From Malania oleifera (Eukaryota; Streptophyta; Magnoliopsida; Santalales; Ximeniaceae), in contig NC_080420.1 in NCBI RefSeq assembly GCF_029873635.1, positions 56,500,457-56,564,456 of the forward strand: a DNA stretch of 64,000 nt, read 5' to 3'. Shown here piece after piece: positions 33,190-46,189 of the stretch (position 1 is its first letter; every line of letters starts with the position of its first letter). The notes under the pieces were generated by a model. It worked only from the letters and a program-made list of their open reading frames with translations. It made no database searches and was not told the DNA's origin. The position numbers and the translations under genes are program-made.

Positions 33190-33790
33190 GATGGTTTTCC
33201 ATTTTTTGCATTAGGGAAAAGGAAAGTGCTCAACTTCACCCGCCCGTGATAGTGCGGGTCCAGTAATACAAGTGATAGGAATGTGGTGGACACAACAGCA
33301 TGGGTGTCACGGGACCGAATATTTCATACATCTGTGAATGGTTTATGCGGCGCTAGTTGAAACCTTCTTGTTTAACTAGTCATTCTATAGTTTACCATAG
33401 TTCACTCACAAAACACTTTCATTGTCATTCAAGCAAATATAAGTAGAAATAGTAAGCAACTTATAATAATAGTGACACTTAAGCAGTAAACATTGAAGTA
33501 ACGTAATTAATTATCAACATCTCCGTTAACATTGTGTGTCTAGTGAGGGAGGCAAGTAGACTAAATACATTGATAATAGCTAGCAAGTTTTACAAAAGTT
33601 GATGAACACTCACCCTCCCCTAAAGAACTTTTTATGCTATTCTTACTCTGACACTAGGAAATATCAAAGTGACCGAGAAGTCATACTGCCTTTTTTAGCC
33701 TAGGAAAAAACTACTTTTAGAAAATAACCCTGCACTAGTATTTATATGATGAAAACTCATCCCAAACGCATGAGACAAGCGGTCACAAGC
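33190..33790. promoter_or_regulatory. Upstream region of the PPR gene
   Basis: The 5' side of the minus-strand PPR gene. I see no clear TATA box. From about 33360 the sequence becomes repeat-like and may belong to the retroelement remnant to the right. Confidence 0.4.
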
Positions 33791-35170
33791 AAGCATAATG
33801 CCCTGAACAAGCTTAGCTCGTGACGCTCCCTCACTTGTGCGGTCGACGACCTTATAGACTTTGACCCTAGGTACACTTCAACTTTGTCCACGAATGATTA
33901 CATATCTTCTGCAAAAACCCAACTAATTCCTTCGTTACCAAGGCTTTTCCACTTCACTAAGAACTTTTACTGCTTCTTCCTTGAGGATATGAGTTCTCTA
34001 TTTGCAAGGATGTCATTAACTTCTCGTCTATCGAATTGCACTGTCTTCAATTCTACTCTTGTTGACTGACTTCTGCTTGGATCTTTGATGTCGATGTTGA
34101 ATGGCTTGAGGCAGTTGACGTGAAATACAAAATGCACTTTCATCCAAGCTGGAGGGTCAAAACTATAAGAGGCATTCTCGACTTGGGCCAAGATGGGAAC
34201 TGGTCCTTTATATTTATGAAGTAGTCTCCTATATCGTCCCCGTAGTGACCTAATTTGTTTAGGATTGAACTTAAACCAAGTCACCTATGTTGAAGTGTTG
34301 TGATCTTCTCCCATGATCTGATCACTTCTTCATTCGCTTAGAAGCTTTCTCCAAGTAGGCTCAGGCAATCTCTGCATTTTGTCTCCATTCTTTGGTGAAG
34401 ATGTACGCTCTAGGACTCTTTAATCTATACGACTCGTACACTGTGTGAGGTAACAACGATTGTAGGCCTATAACAAGCTCAAAAGGGCTCTTGTTGGTTG
34501 TTGAGCTTCTTTGGACTTTGAAACATAACTAAGCCACATCAAGTAGTTGCGCCCAATTCTTCTGGTTGGAATTGATGAAATTGTGTAAGTGCTCTTCTAG
34601 TAGCCCATTGAATTTCTCCGTTTGTTTGTCTATCTGTGGATGGTAGCTAGAAGAGATGTTAAGATGTGAACTGAGGATTCTGAAAAGTTATGTTCAAAAG
34701 TTGCCGATGAATTTTGAGTCTCGGTCACTAATAATATCTTGGGGAACACCCCAATACTTCACAATATTGTTAAGAATAGTTGTGTTGTATCCTTTGCCGA
34801 ATAGTACTTTGGTGTGGGTTTAAACATACTATACTTTGAAAACCTGTCTATAACCACAAGTATAGACCCTGCATCTCCCACTCTGGGCAGGTTGGTGATG
34901 AAGTCTAGTGAGACACTTTCCCACGGTTTGGATGGTACTAGTTGGGGCTCCAGTAGCCCTACAATCTTCTTCCGTTCCACTTTGTCTTATTGGTAGATGA
35001 GACAAGTCCAAGTATAATCAACCACATCATCACAAATGTGTGACTAATAATACCTCTGCTTCAGTAATGCCAAAGTGCGTTGCCATTCTAGATGTTTGAC
35101 CAAAATGGTATCATGACACTCTCTCTCAGTAGTGTCTTCCTCAGATCTCCAACTCGTGGCACAAAGATTC
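33790..35170 (-). pseudogene. Ty3/gypsy chromovirus integrase and chromodomain remnant
   Basis: The minus strand encodes integrase core sequence (LVPSKPWESVSLDFITNLP, GSILVVIDRFSKYSMF at 34980-34759). Further left is the integrase C-terminal region (RYRRLLHKYKGPVPIL, HFVFHVNCLKPFN at 34284-33967), then a chromodomain trace (YLVKWKSLGNEGISWVFAEDM near 33960-33890). This order is diagnostic of chromoviruses. Stops and shifts make it non-functional. It is cut off at 35178 by the LTR of the next element. Confidence 0.82.
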
Positions 35171-35178
35171 GACTACCA

Positions 35179-35294
35179 TGTATAACGCCCCAGAAAATTA
35201 ATATGCATGGAAGTGTAAAAAATAAAATAATAAAATAATAAAATAAAATAAAATTAATTAATTAATTAAATAATAATATGTTGATGTATATAAG

Positions 35295-35345
<51 letters not shown>

Positions 35346-37384
35346 TAATAAGGGATATATATGTATATATTTAATATTATATATATATATATATATATAT
35401 TAATATAATACTGTTATAAGGAATGTATCTAAAAGCTTCAGGATTCAATTTGGATTTGAGACTCCTGAGATTGCAAGCCAACGCCGGTTCTCTCTCTCTC
35501 TCTCTCTCTCTCTCCTCGATTTCCTCAGCCAAACATGTGCCGATCAAAGAACGAAAAATATCTCTAAGTTCCATTATCCGCCACCGACATTTTAACTGGA
35601 GTGGATTTGTCGTAAGAGCGTTATAAACATCACTCCTGGGATAAGGTAAATCCACTCTCTCTCTTCAATTTCTCCCCAATCTTTAGCCAAACTAATGATC
35701 TAAAACCACCACGATGATTTAGGAGCATTTCTCTACAAGTCTAGTGGAGTAGATTTTTGAACTGGGCTTTCCAAGCACCACTCCAAGGTTAGAGTAAGAT
35801 TTAGGAAATTAAAACAAATTTGCTATTTTTGAGAATTTAATTATTTATTTGGAGTTTATTGGCTTAGGAAATGTTAAAATAGTTATTGGGAATTTTGTGA
35901 GCCTATAAATATTAAGGAAATTATAATTTTGGGGTTGAGCTGATGGAACTGAGAAAATGTGGTTTTAGGGTTTTTAAGCTTCGTAGTGCCATTGGTTTGG
36001 TTTTAGGGTCTTCACAGGAAATATCTCAGTAAACAGGTAAGGGATCGGGTTTTTATTAAAGTTGAACCAATTAAACTGCTTTACTTGATTTCCAAGATTA
36101 TTTTGAAAACCGACCGTTCAAAATGGATTTTGCATATATAGGATATATGGAACGGTATTTTGAATAATATGATCGGTGGAAAGCTTGTTTTATCATATGG
36201 ATTTAAAATACTGTGTTTCTTAATTGTTTATCGGGCTATATTCACATATGGAAATTGTGTGGCAGGTGAATAATTAGTATGGTTCATTGTAGTAACCAGA
36301 TATGGAAATGGTTGTGAAATACTGGAACTATTTGTGAAACATATTGGAACTGCTTGTGTAAAATACTGGGTTTTATTATGACGGCTAAGAGCCGGGTTTT
36401 GAATTGGAGGCTAAGAGCTGGGATTGATACGACGGATTTATACTGGATTTTGAAAGATATATTTTTTCTACTGTTTTATTACTTAAAATTGCATGATATG
36501 GTTTTAAGAACCCTGAGGACTTGTTGTCTTGTGAGCACGGTACCGTAGCTAGGGGAATATTTGGCCATGTGCGCCCACACTGTAGTGGAAGTGTAGGGTG
36601 GTCTCAATAGCCGATGGGTGGAGTTATATAAGGCAATCAGACCTACAACGGGGTTATAGATGCCTGCAGACGCACTTGCAGATGGTTACTTTGAGTTAGT
36701 TTTGGGCTGATCACCCAAGCTAATTCCAACCTCTGGGCCACACAGCCCGTCATGGGGGTTAAACATGTCGTTGCACCAAGGGAGTATTTTTACGTATATA
36801 TATATATATGTTAATTTATGTGAATAGTGATATTTATTAAATTGATTTACAGGTGGTATCATGGAAGTGTATTTTTAACTGTGTAGGTGTGAATATGATA
36901 TACAAATGCTATGTTTATCAGATTTAGTAATTTGGGTAATATATATATATATATGTTTACTTAAATTCATGCTGGCTATACCCTAATATTAATTTAATCC
37001 GTCTTACTAAGAGGTGCCTCACCCCAATATACAATTTATCATTTTTTAGGACCATATCGAGATCGAGCTTAACCAGCTTTGGGGCGGGGTGACAGCTAGT
37101 TCTTTTTGTGTGAATGTATATAAGAACTCTGATGTATTTTAAGTTATATTTGAAGTCCTTGGTTATGAATGATTGTTGTATGGACTTTGTTGGTTTTGTA
37201 TGATATTATGGATTGTAATATGAATATTTGGAGACTTTTGTGTATAAGGTAGTTTAAAATTTTGGTAATGTATTTGGAGGATGCATCATTTATTTATGCT
37301 GCATTTATATTATGAATATGGTATCAGGTACTCAGACGTCACTAAAGTAGCACCCCAGGCCACGTGGCGGGTCGAGGCGTTACA
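35179..37384 (+). repeat. Ty3/gypsy LTR, plus orientation (2.2 kb)
   Basis: It starts TGTATAACGCC and ends GGCGTTACA, short inverted ends with TG...CA. A Met-tRNA-type primer site follows directly. It contains long (TA)n tracts (35299-35345 and 35376-35401), a (CT)n tract (about 35490-35515) and an internal block ending in GGGCCACACAGCCCGTCATGG that recurs in the other Ty3 LTRs here. This is the 5' LTR of the element whose gag follows. Confidence 0.85.
35299..35401. repeat. (TA)n microsatellite tracts
   Basis: Two long TA runs separated by a short AT-rich spacer, within the plus-oriented Ty3 LTR. Confidence 0.9.
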
Positions 37385-37386
37385 GG

Positions 37387-37399
37387 TTGTATCAGAGCC
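37387..37399 (+). other. Primer-binding site of the plus-strand Ty3 element
   Basis: TTGTATCAGAGCC lies 2 bp after the LTR end and matches the 3' end of initiator-Met tRNA except for one base. Confidence 0.8.
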
Positions 37400-37830
37400 T
37401 AGGTTTGCTAGGTTCTGCAGACATCGACAGTTGATAATTACCAAAGTATAGGTTGAGATAAGTTAAGGATAGAAATGGGTAGATTAGGCGTGTCTTGGTC
37501 TAGAAGCTTAGAGACGGAAATCCTTTGACGGTCTTTTGTGTTTTTCCTGGAATGACGATTTTAGGAAAACCATGGTAAATCCATCGATGGTTTCCTTTTT
37601 GGGTGGAGAGACTGGAGCTTGGAAATTTAAATGAGAATGTTAGGTCATTTGAGTATGTGCGTAGTGCCAGTGTTATGGTTAGAGGCAGATACCTTGGCGA
37701 TTTTGTGGCAGAATTGTGTGAACGATTCTTTTAACTACAAACTCATATGTTGTATTATTTCTTCATTCCATACTTGCATCAACCATAATAAATGTGAAAT
37801 TTCTAAGTCAGTTTTTATCCTATCTTCAGG

Positions 37831-39115
37831 ATGGATTCCAAGAGGAAGGACATTGTAGGTGGAGGTGCTGATCACATGGATACTTTCAGTGAGGATGATA
37901 TGGATGCTTCGACAGTGTTGCGAAGTATAGCACGGTAAGCTAGGAAGGAGAACCGGAGAGAACAGGATCAACTGCCGATTGATCGAGGCTGCACTTTTCA
38001 GCAGTTTATCCAGGCGAGTCCGCCGGCATTTGCTAGAGGAGCGAACCCGATTGCAGCTGAAGATTGGGTTCAGGAGATAAAGGAATTGTTGGATGCGCTG
38101 CAATGTATGGAGGAATAGAAGGTGCGGTACGCTACTTATAAATTGATTAGGGAAGCAAAGAGGCGGTGGAGATTGGCAAAGCTGGTGGAAGAACAGTGGC
38201 CATGACCTGCTGTTATTACCTAGAGCTATTTTAAGGAGGTTTTCTTTGACAAATACTTCCCTACTGCCACCTGAGAGGCTAAGGCGGAGGAGTTCCTGAT
38301 GCAGGGACACTTGACCGTACAACAGTACACGGATAAGTTTGTGGAGCTATCCTGCTTCACTCTATACATGATCCCGGACGAGCCGAAGAAGGCTCGAAGG
38401 TTTGAAAAGGGTTTGATGTATGGAATACACGCACAGGTGGTGGTGTTGATGGTTTTGAGTTTTTCTGAGTTGGTGGATAAGGTCATGGCAGTTGAGGCCA
38501 GTATTCAAGAGGGTGAGAGGGTAGCAAACCCGAAGAAGAGGCCCATGCCTTCTAATTCACATACAGATACACAATAGAGTCCTTGGAGGAGGTATGGAAA
38601 CAGTGGAGGCCAGAGACGGGAGATGGGTCGTGGGGCATTTCAGGGTACCCCATTACACCCTGTTTGCCCTACTTGTGACAAAAGACATCTAAGGGAGTGC
38701 TGGAGGAAGAGGAATGTATGCTTTAGGTGTGGCAAACTCAACCACACCGCTCGTGATTGTCGGGGAAAAGCATCCAATGCAGCTGCACCTCATCGGCCTC
38801 AGGGAGGTAACCAGGCACCGCGCGAGAACTACCAGAGAGGCACGACCCAAACGCGAGTGTATTCTATGACTTCGGGTGACGCCGAGCACACAAGAGATGT
38901 GGTTACAGGTAACATTTATGTGCTTTCAAATAAAACTGTTGTGCTCTTTGATTTAGGTGCGACACACTCTTTTGTGTCTCGGGGATTTATTAAACTATGC
39001 GGGGTATAAACACAATCGTTAGATGTCGAGTTAGCAGTGGTCACACTAACAGGGTCAGTGGTAGTGTGTAACAAGGTGATCAGGGATCGCCCAGTGGAGA
39101 TTCAAGGAAGAAGGC
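37831..39115 (+). pseudogene. Ty3/gypsy gag-protease, broken and truncated
   Basis: The frame opens MDSKRKDIVGGGADHMDTFS and continues with several in-frame stops (the first near 37936). The gag core includes FLMQGHLTVQQYTDKFVELS and MIPDEPKKARRFEKGL. Two zinc-knuckle-like motifs follow, CPTCDKRHLREC and CFRCGKLNHTARDC. The protease motif reads FDLGATHSF (normally DSG). Similarity ends at NKVIRDRPVEIQGRR (39115), where the LTR of the minus-strand element begins. The rest of its pol is not found in the window. Confidence 0.86.
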
Positions 39116-40830
39116 TATGACGCCCTGATTTTTCATACCATTTTTTTTCCACATATTAGCATACATAACATATCGGCCACGTCACCACCCTGATAACATT
39201 TAAACACGACCCGATCCACGATGGGTACCAGATAAAACAGTCATACCAATATTCCTATCAGTGAAAGTCACAAAATATATATATACATCGCAGTGAATAC
39301 ACATACCAAAGTGTCAACTAACCAGAACTTTATTCATCAACATACATCCCAAAATAACAAAACTGTAGGGGAACCATCTATCCCTAGTTTACACACTCAC
39401 CCTGTATGTCAGGTACTAGCTCCACTCTACCTAGGAGCTCTATCACCAGTTCAATCTTGGTTTCCTAAAATATTTAAATGATTGGGTGAGACACATCTCA
39501 GTAAGAAGAAATAAATTATTTATAATGTGTGGCAATATGAGATTCATTATTTCATAGCATATAACATATTAGTGATAGTATCTTCTAAGAAATTATATCA
39601 TTTCCATAATCATAATCATATAAATATAGAACACAATCTTTCATAAGCTTTTACTTCCAATTCCAAAATCATTCATTTGTAATCTAAATTTACTCGCAAA
39701 GTCCTAAGAATAGGGAAACTTACCCGCCCATACAAGCAGCTTCCCTCTGCCTTGAAATCGTTTGCAGCCTAGCCCGATTAACTCGGGATCAGTTACAACT
39801 GATACTTATCAGAGCACTCACCTAACTCAGTAAGCCCTCATGCGGTGTGTCTTACTTCGCTTTAATTATTTATTGACTCACGCAATATCATTTCTCATTT
39901 TCATTTCATTTCCATATTCTCACTTCTTTTCCATTTTCTATTTCCATTTCCATATCTAGCACATGAGTATACTTGGTAATCCATACACCCATGTCTGTAA
40001 CTCATGGCTACCCTGAGGATTTTTATCCACGCCATGCTTCCCCCCATGGTCAGGGCTGTGCAGCCCGAAGGCTGGATCTAACCACAGTTGGCCGACCCAA
40101 TTAGATCAAATAATCCCATAAACCTGTCTATAGTAACGAATGACCTGTCATATACTCTGGTTCGGAATCCATGGGGCAATATACAACCCTTCTTTGGCCC
40201 ATTCGTACTGCCTCGCCACACGCTTCACAAGTCCATGTGGTTGCACTTTTCATATGCCAGCATCGGTACCGTGCTCGATATCATAACCCATCGCTGGGGT
40301 TTACATGTCCATTCCATCAGGATTTTCTTTTCCACTATTTCACTTTTCTCATATTAGCATTTTCAAATTCAATATTCATTGCAGTTGTTAGTTGCAATGT
40401 TCACATTTCAATATTCCCAGTAAATCCACATTTATCTATCAATAAATTCTCAGTATTTCAATACCAGTTTCCTTTCATAACAATATGCATATATATATAT
40501 ATGAAAATATATTACATATCACATGTTTCATCATTTCCAGTATGCACATATCAATATTTCATATTTACCTCATTTCATAAAACCCTTTCCATATTTCAAA
40601 TAATTTCACATTTCTCTATATACACAAATATCAGTATTTCATACTTTCACTGTTTTCATGAAAATCATTTCCATACATCCTTTTATCCCATTTCATTATT
40701 ATCTAGAAATCGCAATTAACATTTCATCATTTTCCATATGATCATATGCCACACAAATTTCATTTATTAATCATATCATAATAATTTTAGGGAAAATATC
40801 ATAATTCATTTCACATCTAATTCACCCAGT
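39116..40830 (-). repeat. 3' LTR of the minus Ty3 element, left part
   Basis: It starts TATGACGCCCTGATTTTTC, parallel to TGTGACACCCTGATTTTCG at 56828. It contains the block with GCCCGAAGGCTGGATCTAACC shared with the solo LTR. It is broken by the copia insertion at 40831. Confidence 0.85.
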
Positions 40831-40995
40831 TGTTGACCTAATCGGTCACGTCCGGTTTTGATAATGACAAATACTCATGTATTTAATGAATATCTAGTTC
40901 ATATACAGGTTTATATTAGCAGATACATTGATGGCACGTGAAAACTTAAAGTTTGAAGACAAATTCATGTCTCTCGGTTCTAATATATATATTAC

Positions 40996-41047
40996 AGACC
41001 AACTTACCTACTGAATATATATATCTATTCAGTAGGTAAGTTGGTCT
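40996..41047. repeat. 22-bp perfect inverted repeat (hairpin) in the copia 5' LTR
   Basis: Arms 40996-41017 and 41026-41047 are exact reverse complements with an 8-base AT-rich loop. Each arm includes AGACCAACTTACCTACTGAA or its complement. The 3' LTR has only a diverged version of the right arm (near 48372-48396). Confidence 0.95.
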
Positions 41048-41167
41048 ATAATAGTAATTACGATATTTGGTTTTAATAAGCACACACAACACATGCATGG
41101 TTTATTATGTAAGATCAAACCGAATACGAACTAAAAGTGACCGTAGAATGACCTTAGGGATTTCCCT

Positions 41168-41700
41168 TCGGTCGACCGACACCGGTCTTTTTCGGTATAT
41201 TCAAAATTGGACCCCAAGTGACCTTAGGAAACTCACATTTGCACTTGCATGTATTAGGCACTTCAATAGGGTTTGTATGTTTCAAGACTGGACCGAAATG
41301 CACACATTGTGCACTTTCGGTCAATCGGCCAAGGCAGTTCATTCTGCCCCGGTCGACCGAAACAGGTCTTGGTCAACAGTTGACCAAGGCCCTGGTTGTC
41401 CGAACTAATCTAGTTCAAAACTCCTTGGTCGACCGAAACCCTTTCTGGTCAACAATTTAACCATCTGATCAACTGAGCAAAAAATGTACTCCAACTACTT
41501 GGTCGACCGAGGGTCCTTAAGCAAAATCCAAATGGTCTGGTCGACCAAACCAGCCAGTTCAAAATGGCCCGATCGATCAAACCTCGGAGAAATGGGAAAT
41601 CGCCCATTTTCGGTCGACCGAGCCTGCAGTTCAAAAATCTCCCAGTTGACCGAACAATATGAGATCTGGTCGACCGAAATTGTTCTGGTCGACCGGACCT
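41168..41700. repeat. Array of TCGGTCGACCGA palindromes in the copia 5' LTR
   Basis: A perfect 12-mer lies at 41168-41179. Further GGTCGACC cores are at 41351, 41427, 41501, 41539, 41612, 41668 and 41687. Decayed forms lie near 41318, 41389, 41571 and 41644. A related inverted repeat GGTCAACAGTTGACC is at 41371-41385. Spacing is irregular, about 20-70 bp. Confidence 0.9.
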
Positions 41701-41821
41701 CTCAGGTTGCCCTGATTTTTATCGTGGTTAAATATTTTTTAAGCAGGGTTAAAATACTTAAAATGTTATTAAACTTTTCTGACAATTCCTAATAGGTCCC
41801 CAACGGTAAAAAATCATGGGG

Positions 41822-41836
41822 TGTCTATATATACCC
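41822..41836 (+). promoter_or_regulatory. Probable TATA region of the copia 5' LTR
   Basis: GTCTATATATACCCC is preserved in both LTRs (second copy near 49144-49158). It lies downstream of the palindrome array and about 1.2 kb before the primer site. Confidence 0.6.
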
Positions 41837-43023
41837 CTTCATTTGGAAAAATTAGTAATCTGATTAGCAAACAAAAAGCAAAAATTTTCTCTCAAGCAAA
41901 AACACTCTATTCTACTCCTACTGCTCATATTTTCATTCGCATCACTCTAGCTTACCTTCAAAAGTTACTAAATCATCTGTTAGTGTTCTTGAGTGTTTAA
42001 ATAAGAAGGTTTGCTCTCTCATTGTTGTGAGATTGATTCATTTTTTATTGAGAGCCAAACCAAAAGGATTCTTAGGGGACTTTGCTAATAAGTTCATCCT
42101 AAGAAGACTTCATTAGATCTTCTGAGATTGCATATTCGTTGCAACATCTTCACAAGCTCTTATTTGCTTTTGGTTGCAAAATATTTTCAAAATCATTTAC
42201 AAATATCTATTGTGCTTTATCTTGAAAACCATTTGAAGAGATATTTGTTTTTGAGGTGAAACATCTTTCTTACAATATTTATTCACTCACATATTATTTG
42301 TTGAACACAAAGATTATCTATTTTACAATCCAAGCATATACATATTCACGTGATTGAGATATTCTGCTGATTAATATTCTTGAGGCTTGTTTGATATTTT
42401 GTGTGAACTCGGTTGATTTAATATTATGAGACACAGATTGTTGTTCACACTCTCACGTACGCATTACACTGATAGAAAATATATTTGAGAGTTTGAATAT
42501 TTAGACCACACTGAGCTTACATTTTAAATCATATTTGGTGTATGTGATTGAACGCATTTGGGTACAAATCTGCTTTACATGAAAGCACTTTTATATTGTA
42601 CCATTTGATTGTAAATCTGAGTGATTCCAGATGTGGCCTGAGGGGGTGGTAATCCAAGTCGATAAGGATTGGTGTAAAGGTTAAGGTCAACCCTGTCCTA
42701 ATTGACCTGGTTTGTATAGGTGCCGCTCCACCCGTTTAAGTGAGCAAGTTATTGTGGTAATCCTTGTGCTAGTTAGCCAAGGCAGGGATGTAGGCAGTTG
42801 GCTGAACCTCGATAACATATCTATGTGTCACCCGCTCTTTACTGCTTTTTGGTGCTTGTCTGATTGATTAAATTGCTTTATTTAATTTTGGATATATTTA
42901 TATTACTTGCACTAAATTGACCATGGGGTTGTGAACATACTGCTGTTAGGAGGAATACCTAGGGGTTAAATTTTAAAAATACCAATTCACCCCCCCTCTT
43001 GGGATCACGGTAAAGCTAACTAT

Positions 43024-43036
43024 TGGTATCAGAGCC
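43024..43036 (+). other. Primer-binding site of the SIRE-like copia
   Basis: TGGTATCAGAGCC, a perfect initiator-Met tRNA match, immediately after the 5' LTR. Confidence 0.92.
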
Positions 43037-43077
43037 ACGTAGCATAGACTAGTTGGTATTTTGCAAAAAGATCACAT

Positions 43078-44247
43078 ATGGCTCATAGCTCCGTGACCCC
43101 TTTCCCTGAGGGACCATCTTCCACACAACCTCCTGTTTTCAGTGGTGTTAATTACACCTTCTAGAAACAGAGGATGCGCATCTACCTTCAGAATACTGAT
43201 TGGAAGGTGTGGAGGATTGTCTCTAAGGGAAACTATGTCCCTATGAAAACTGAGGGTGCAGCTAAGGTTCCTAAAACTAAGGATGAATATGATGATGATG
43301 ATATGAAAGCTATTAGTCTTAATGTCACTGTCATGAATATTTTATACTATAGTCTTGATGTAAATGAATTTAACCGGATTATGGCATGTTCTACTACAAA
43401 AGAAATATGTGATAAGTTAGAGGTCACATATGAGGGTACTAGAGATGTGAAAAACAGTAGGATAGATATGTTGACCAGTGAGTATGAGGCCTTTAGGATG
43501 AATGTAGGTGAGTCCATTCAGAGCATGTACACTAGATTCACACACATCATAAATTCACTGCATGCATTAGGAAATACCTATCCCACATATGAGATGATTA
43601 GGAAGATCCTTAGAGGCTTACCTCCTGTTTGGGAAGCCAAGGCTACGGCCATTGCTGAGGGTAGAGACCTTAAAACCATGACCTTAGATGAATTGATAGG
43701 TTCCTTGATTACTTACGAATTGTCCATAAATGAAATACTTAATGAGCATAATAAGGCTAAGAAAGTGACTGCACTGAAAGCATCTAATAACATACCTAGT
43801 AAGTGCAGTGAGTCTGACACTGATGATGAAATGGCCATGCTAACTAGAAAGTTTAGCATATTTTTCAGGAAGAACAGGAAGCCATTTAAAAAATATAGAG
43901 ACTCTACTAATAAGAAAGGAGAGTCCAGCCAAAGAAAAGAAAAATCAAATGCTCCTACGTGCTATAAATGCAACAAGGTGGGGCACATCAAACCCGACTG
44001 CCCACTGCTGAAAAAGGAGGCTAAGAAAAAGAAGAAAGCCATGAAGGTTGGGACTTCATGGGACCAATTCAGCAACAGCAACTCGGATTCAGATCATAGT
44101 GACACGGAGGTCGCTAATCTGTGCTTGATGGCACATAAGGATGAGGTATTGTCTTCTTATTGGAGGATAGCTCCAAAATTATTTTTAAATTTTCTAAGGG
44201 CAAAGAAAATTTTGAAAAATTACTTGGTGCTCAAAGAAACTCCTTAA
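43078..44247 (+). pseudogene. SIRE-like copia gag with premature stop
   Basis: The frame begins MAHSSVTPFPEGPSSTQPP and hits TAG at 43162-43164, where the family has Trp (VNYTF*KQRMRIYL); this is one G-to-A change. It then stays open to 44247. It contains the copia gag core (MLTSEYEAFRMNVGESIQSM, ILRGLPPVWEAKATAIAEG), a basic stretch and the zinc knuckle CYKCNKVGHIKPDC. From about 44157 the conserved sequence moves to another frame, where pol continues. Confidence 0.9.
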
Positions 44248-46166
44248 GTAAAGAGGGTCTTGGTTTTAATGGTATTGAAAATGTTAGACGACCTAATCTT
44301 TACTTAGGACACTTAACACGTGAGTCAAAATCTCATATTCCTCTTAAAGAACCTAAGTGTAGATTAAGATGTTTTAAATGTAAACAGATTGGTCACATTC
44401 AATTTGATTGTCCACTTAAGAATAAGCATGCTAGAATTAGGAAGGTATGGGTAGTTAAGGGAGATCCTGCTACTAACCCCCGTGGACCCAACAAAATTTG
44501 GGGACCAACATCAGTCACGTAGCTTATTTTGCAAGTATGCCTAAGATCGTCCTCCTCCAAGGACCGGTGGTATTTAGATAGTGGATGCTCACAGCACATG
44601 ACCAGCAACAAGGGAAAATTTACTTCAATTGTTCCCAAGGATGGAGGTTATGTGACATTTGGCGACAATGCCAAAGGACGCATCATTAGGGTAGGTAAGG
44701 TTGGTAAAAATTCTTCTCCTACTATTGATAATGTTTTGTTGGTTGATGGACTGAAACATAATCTACTTAGCAAAAGTCAATTGTGTGACATAGGATATAA
44801 AGTATTGTTTGAAAATAAAAAATGCATAGTAGAAAATAAAACGAACCACAAAGTGCTTTTTACTGCTGATAGACATGAAAATGTCTATACTACCTCACTT
44901 GATAATTTAGCTTCACAACAAGTAACATGTTTTTCTGCTATAAATGAAGTTAGTTGGTTGTGGCATAGGTGTTTAGAACATGCTAGCATGGATTTATTGT
45001 CTAAACTTGTTAGAAAGGAATTGGTTAAAGGTTTGCCTAAAATGTCTTTTGTAAAGGATAAAATCTGTGATGCATGTCAAATGGGTAAGCAAACAAAATC
45101 TAGTTTTAAGAAAAAGAAATTTATATCTACTACTAGACCTTTGGCGATGCTTCACCTAGATCTATTTGGACCTAATTCTGTACAAAGTCTTGGTAGTAAA
45201 TCTTATGTTTTTGTAATTGTAGATGACTTTTCTAGATTCACATGGGTGTTATTTCTTGCACATAAAAATGAATCATGTGAAGAATTCACCAAATTGTGTA
45301 GGAGAATTCAGAATGAAAAAGGATATAAAATCACTCACATAAGAAGTAATAGAGGCACGAAATTCAAAAATGAAAGCATAGAAAAATATTGTGACTTAGA
45401 GGGCATATCACATAACTTCTCTGCACCTAGGACACCTCAACAAAATGGTGTAGTAGAAAGAAAGAATAGGTCACTGCAAGAAATGGGTAGAACTATGTTG
45501 AATGAGCATAACATACCTAAATATTTTTGGGCCAAGGCCATTAATACTGCATGCTATGTTATGAATAAGGTGTTGATTAGACCATCAATTAATAAAACCC
45601 CTTAAGAATTATGGAACAACCATAAGCCTAATATTTCCTATTTTCATGTGTTTGATTGTAAATGCTTTGTGCTTAGAGATAATGAACATCTAGGAAAGTT
45701 TGACTCCAAATCTGATGAAGGTATCTTCCTAAGATATGCATTAAATAGCAAAACATATAGGGTTTTTAATAAAAGAACTTTAACTGTCATTGAATCTATT
45801 CATGTTGTGTTTGATGAGTCTAATTCATTTTCTAATAAAGATGATGAAGATGATATTGATATTAGAAAATGCTTAGAGAAAATGTCTATTGAAAACAATG
45901 CAAGTGAAAATCAAGAAGCAAATGAAAAATCACTTGAAGATAATGAAAATGGAAATCAGGAGTTGCCTAGAGATTGGAGATTCATTAGAAATCATCCTAT
46001 AGATCAAATCATAGGCGAACCATCCCGTGGAGTAGCCACAAGATCTTCCTTGGGAAATATAGTGAATCATTCTGCTTTCTTATCCCAAGAAGAACCTAAA
46101 AATATTAAAGAAGCCATAGAAGATGAGTCTTGGGTGATGCCATGCAAGAAAAACTTATCAATTTGA
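44160..46166 (+). pseudogene. SIRE-like copia protease-integrase, broken
   Basis: One frame holds a second knuckle (CFKCKQIGHIQFDC), the protease motif WYLDSGCSQHMTS, the pre-integrase block LWHRCLEHASMDLLSKL and the integrase HHCC and catalytic core. The core reads HLDLFGPNSVQSLGSKSY, HIRSNRGTKFKN and PRTPQQNGVVERKNRSLQ. The second catalytic Asp is Asn in IRSN, and the nearby GGEF-like block is GTKF. Stops lie at 44520-44522 and 45603-45605. After 46166 the conserved sequence shifts frame again. Confidence 0.9.
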
Positions 46167-46189
46167 AAGAAACAAAGTGTGGACCTTAG

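Larger units (their letters stand above)
40831..43021 (+). repeat. SIRE-like copia 5' LTR
   Basis: About 2.19 kb. It contains a 22-bp hairpin (40996-41047) absent from the 3' LTR, an array of GGTCGACC palindromes (41168-41700) and a likely TATA region, GTCTATATATACCCC at 41822-41836. Transcription would plausibly start just downstream of that. Confidence 0.92.

Noticed and set aside
37735-38322. 195-codon minus frame opposite the Ty3 gag
   Set aside because: Shadow of the gag frame, which carries the family motifs on the plus strand.
40088-40719. Plus frames of 89 and 182 codons rich in Phe, Ser and His
   Set aside because: Entirely inside the Ty3 LTR; AT-rich translation without domain.
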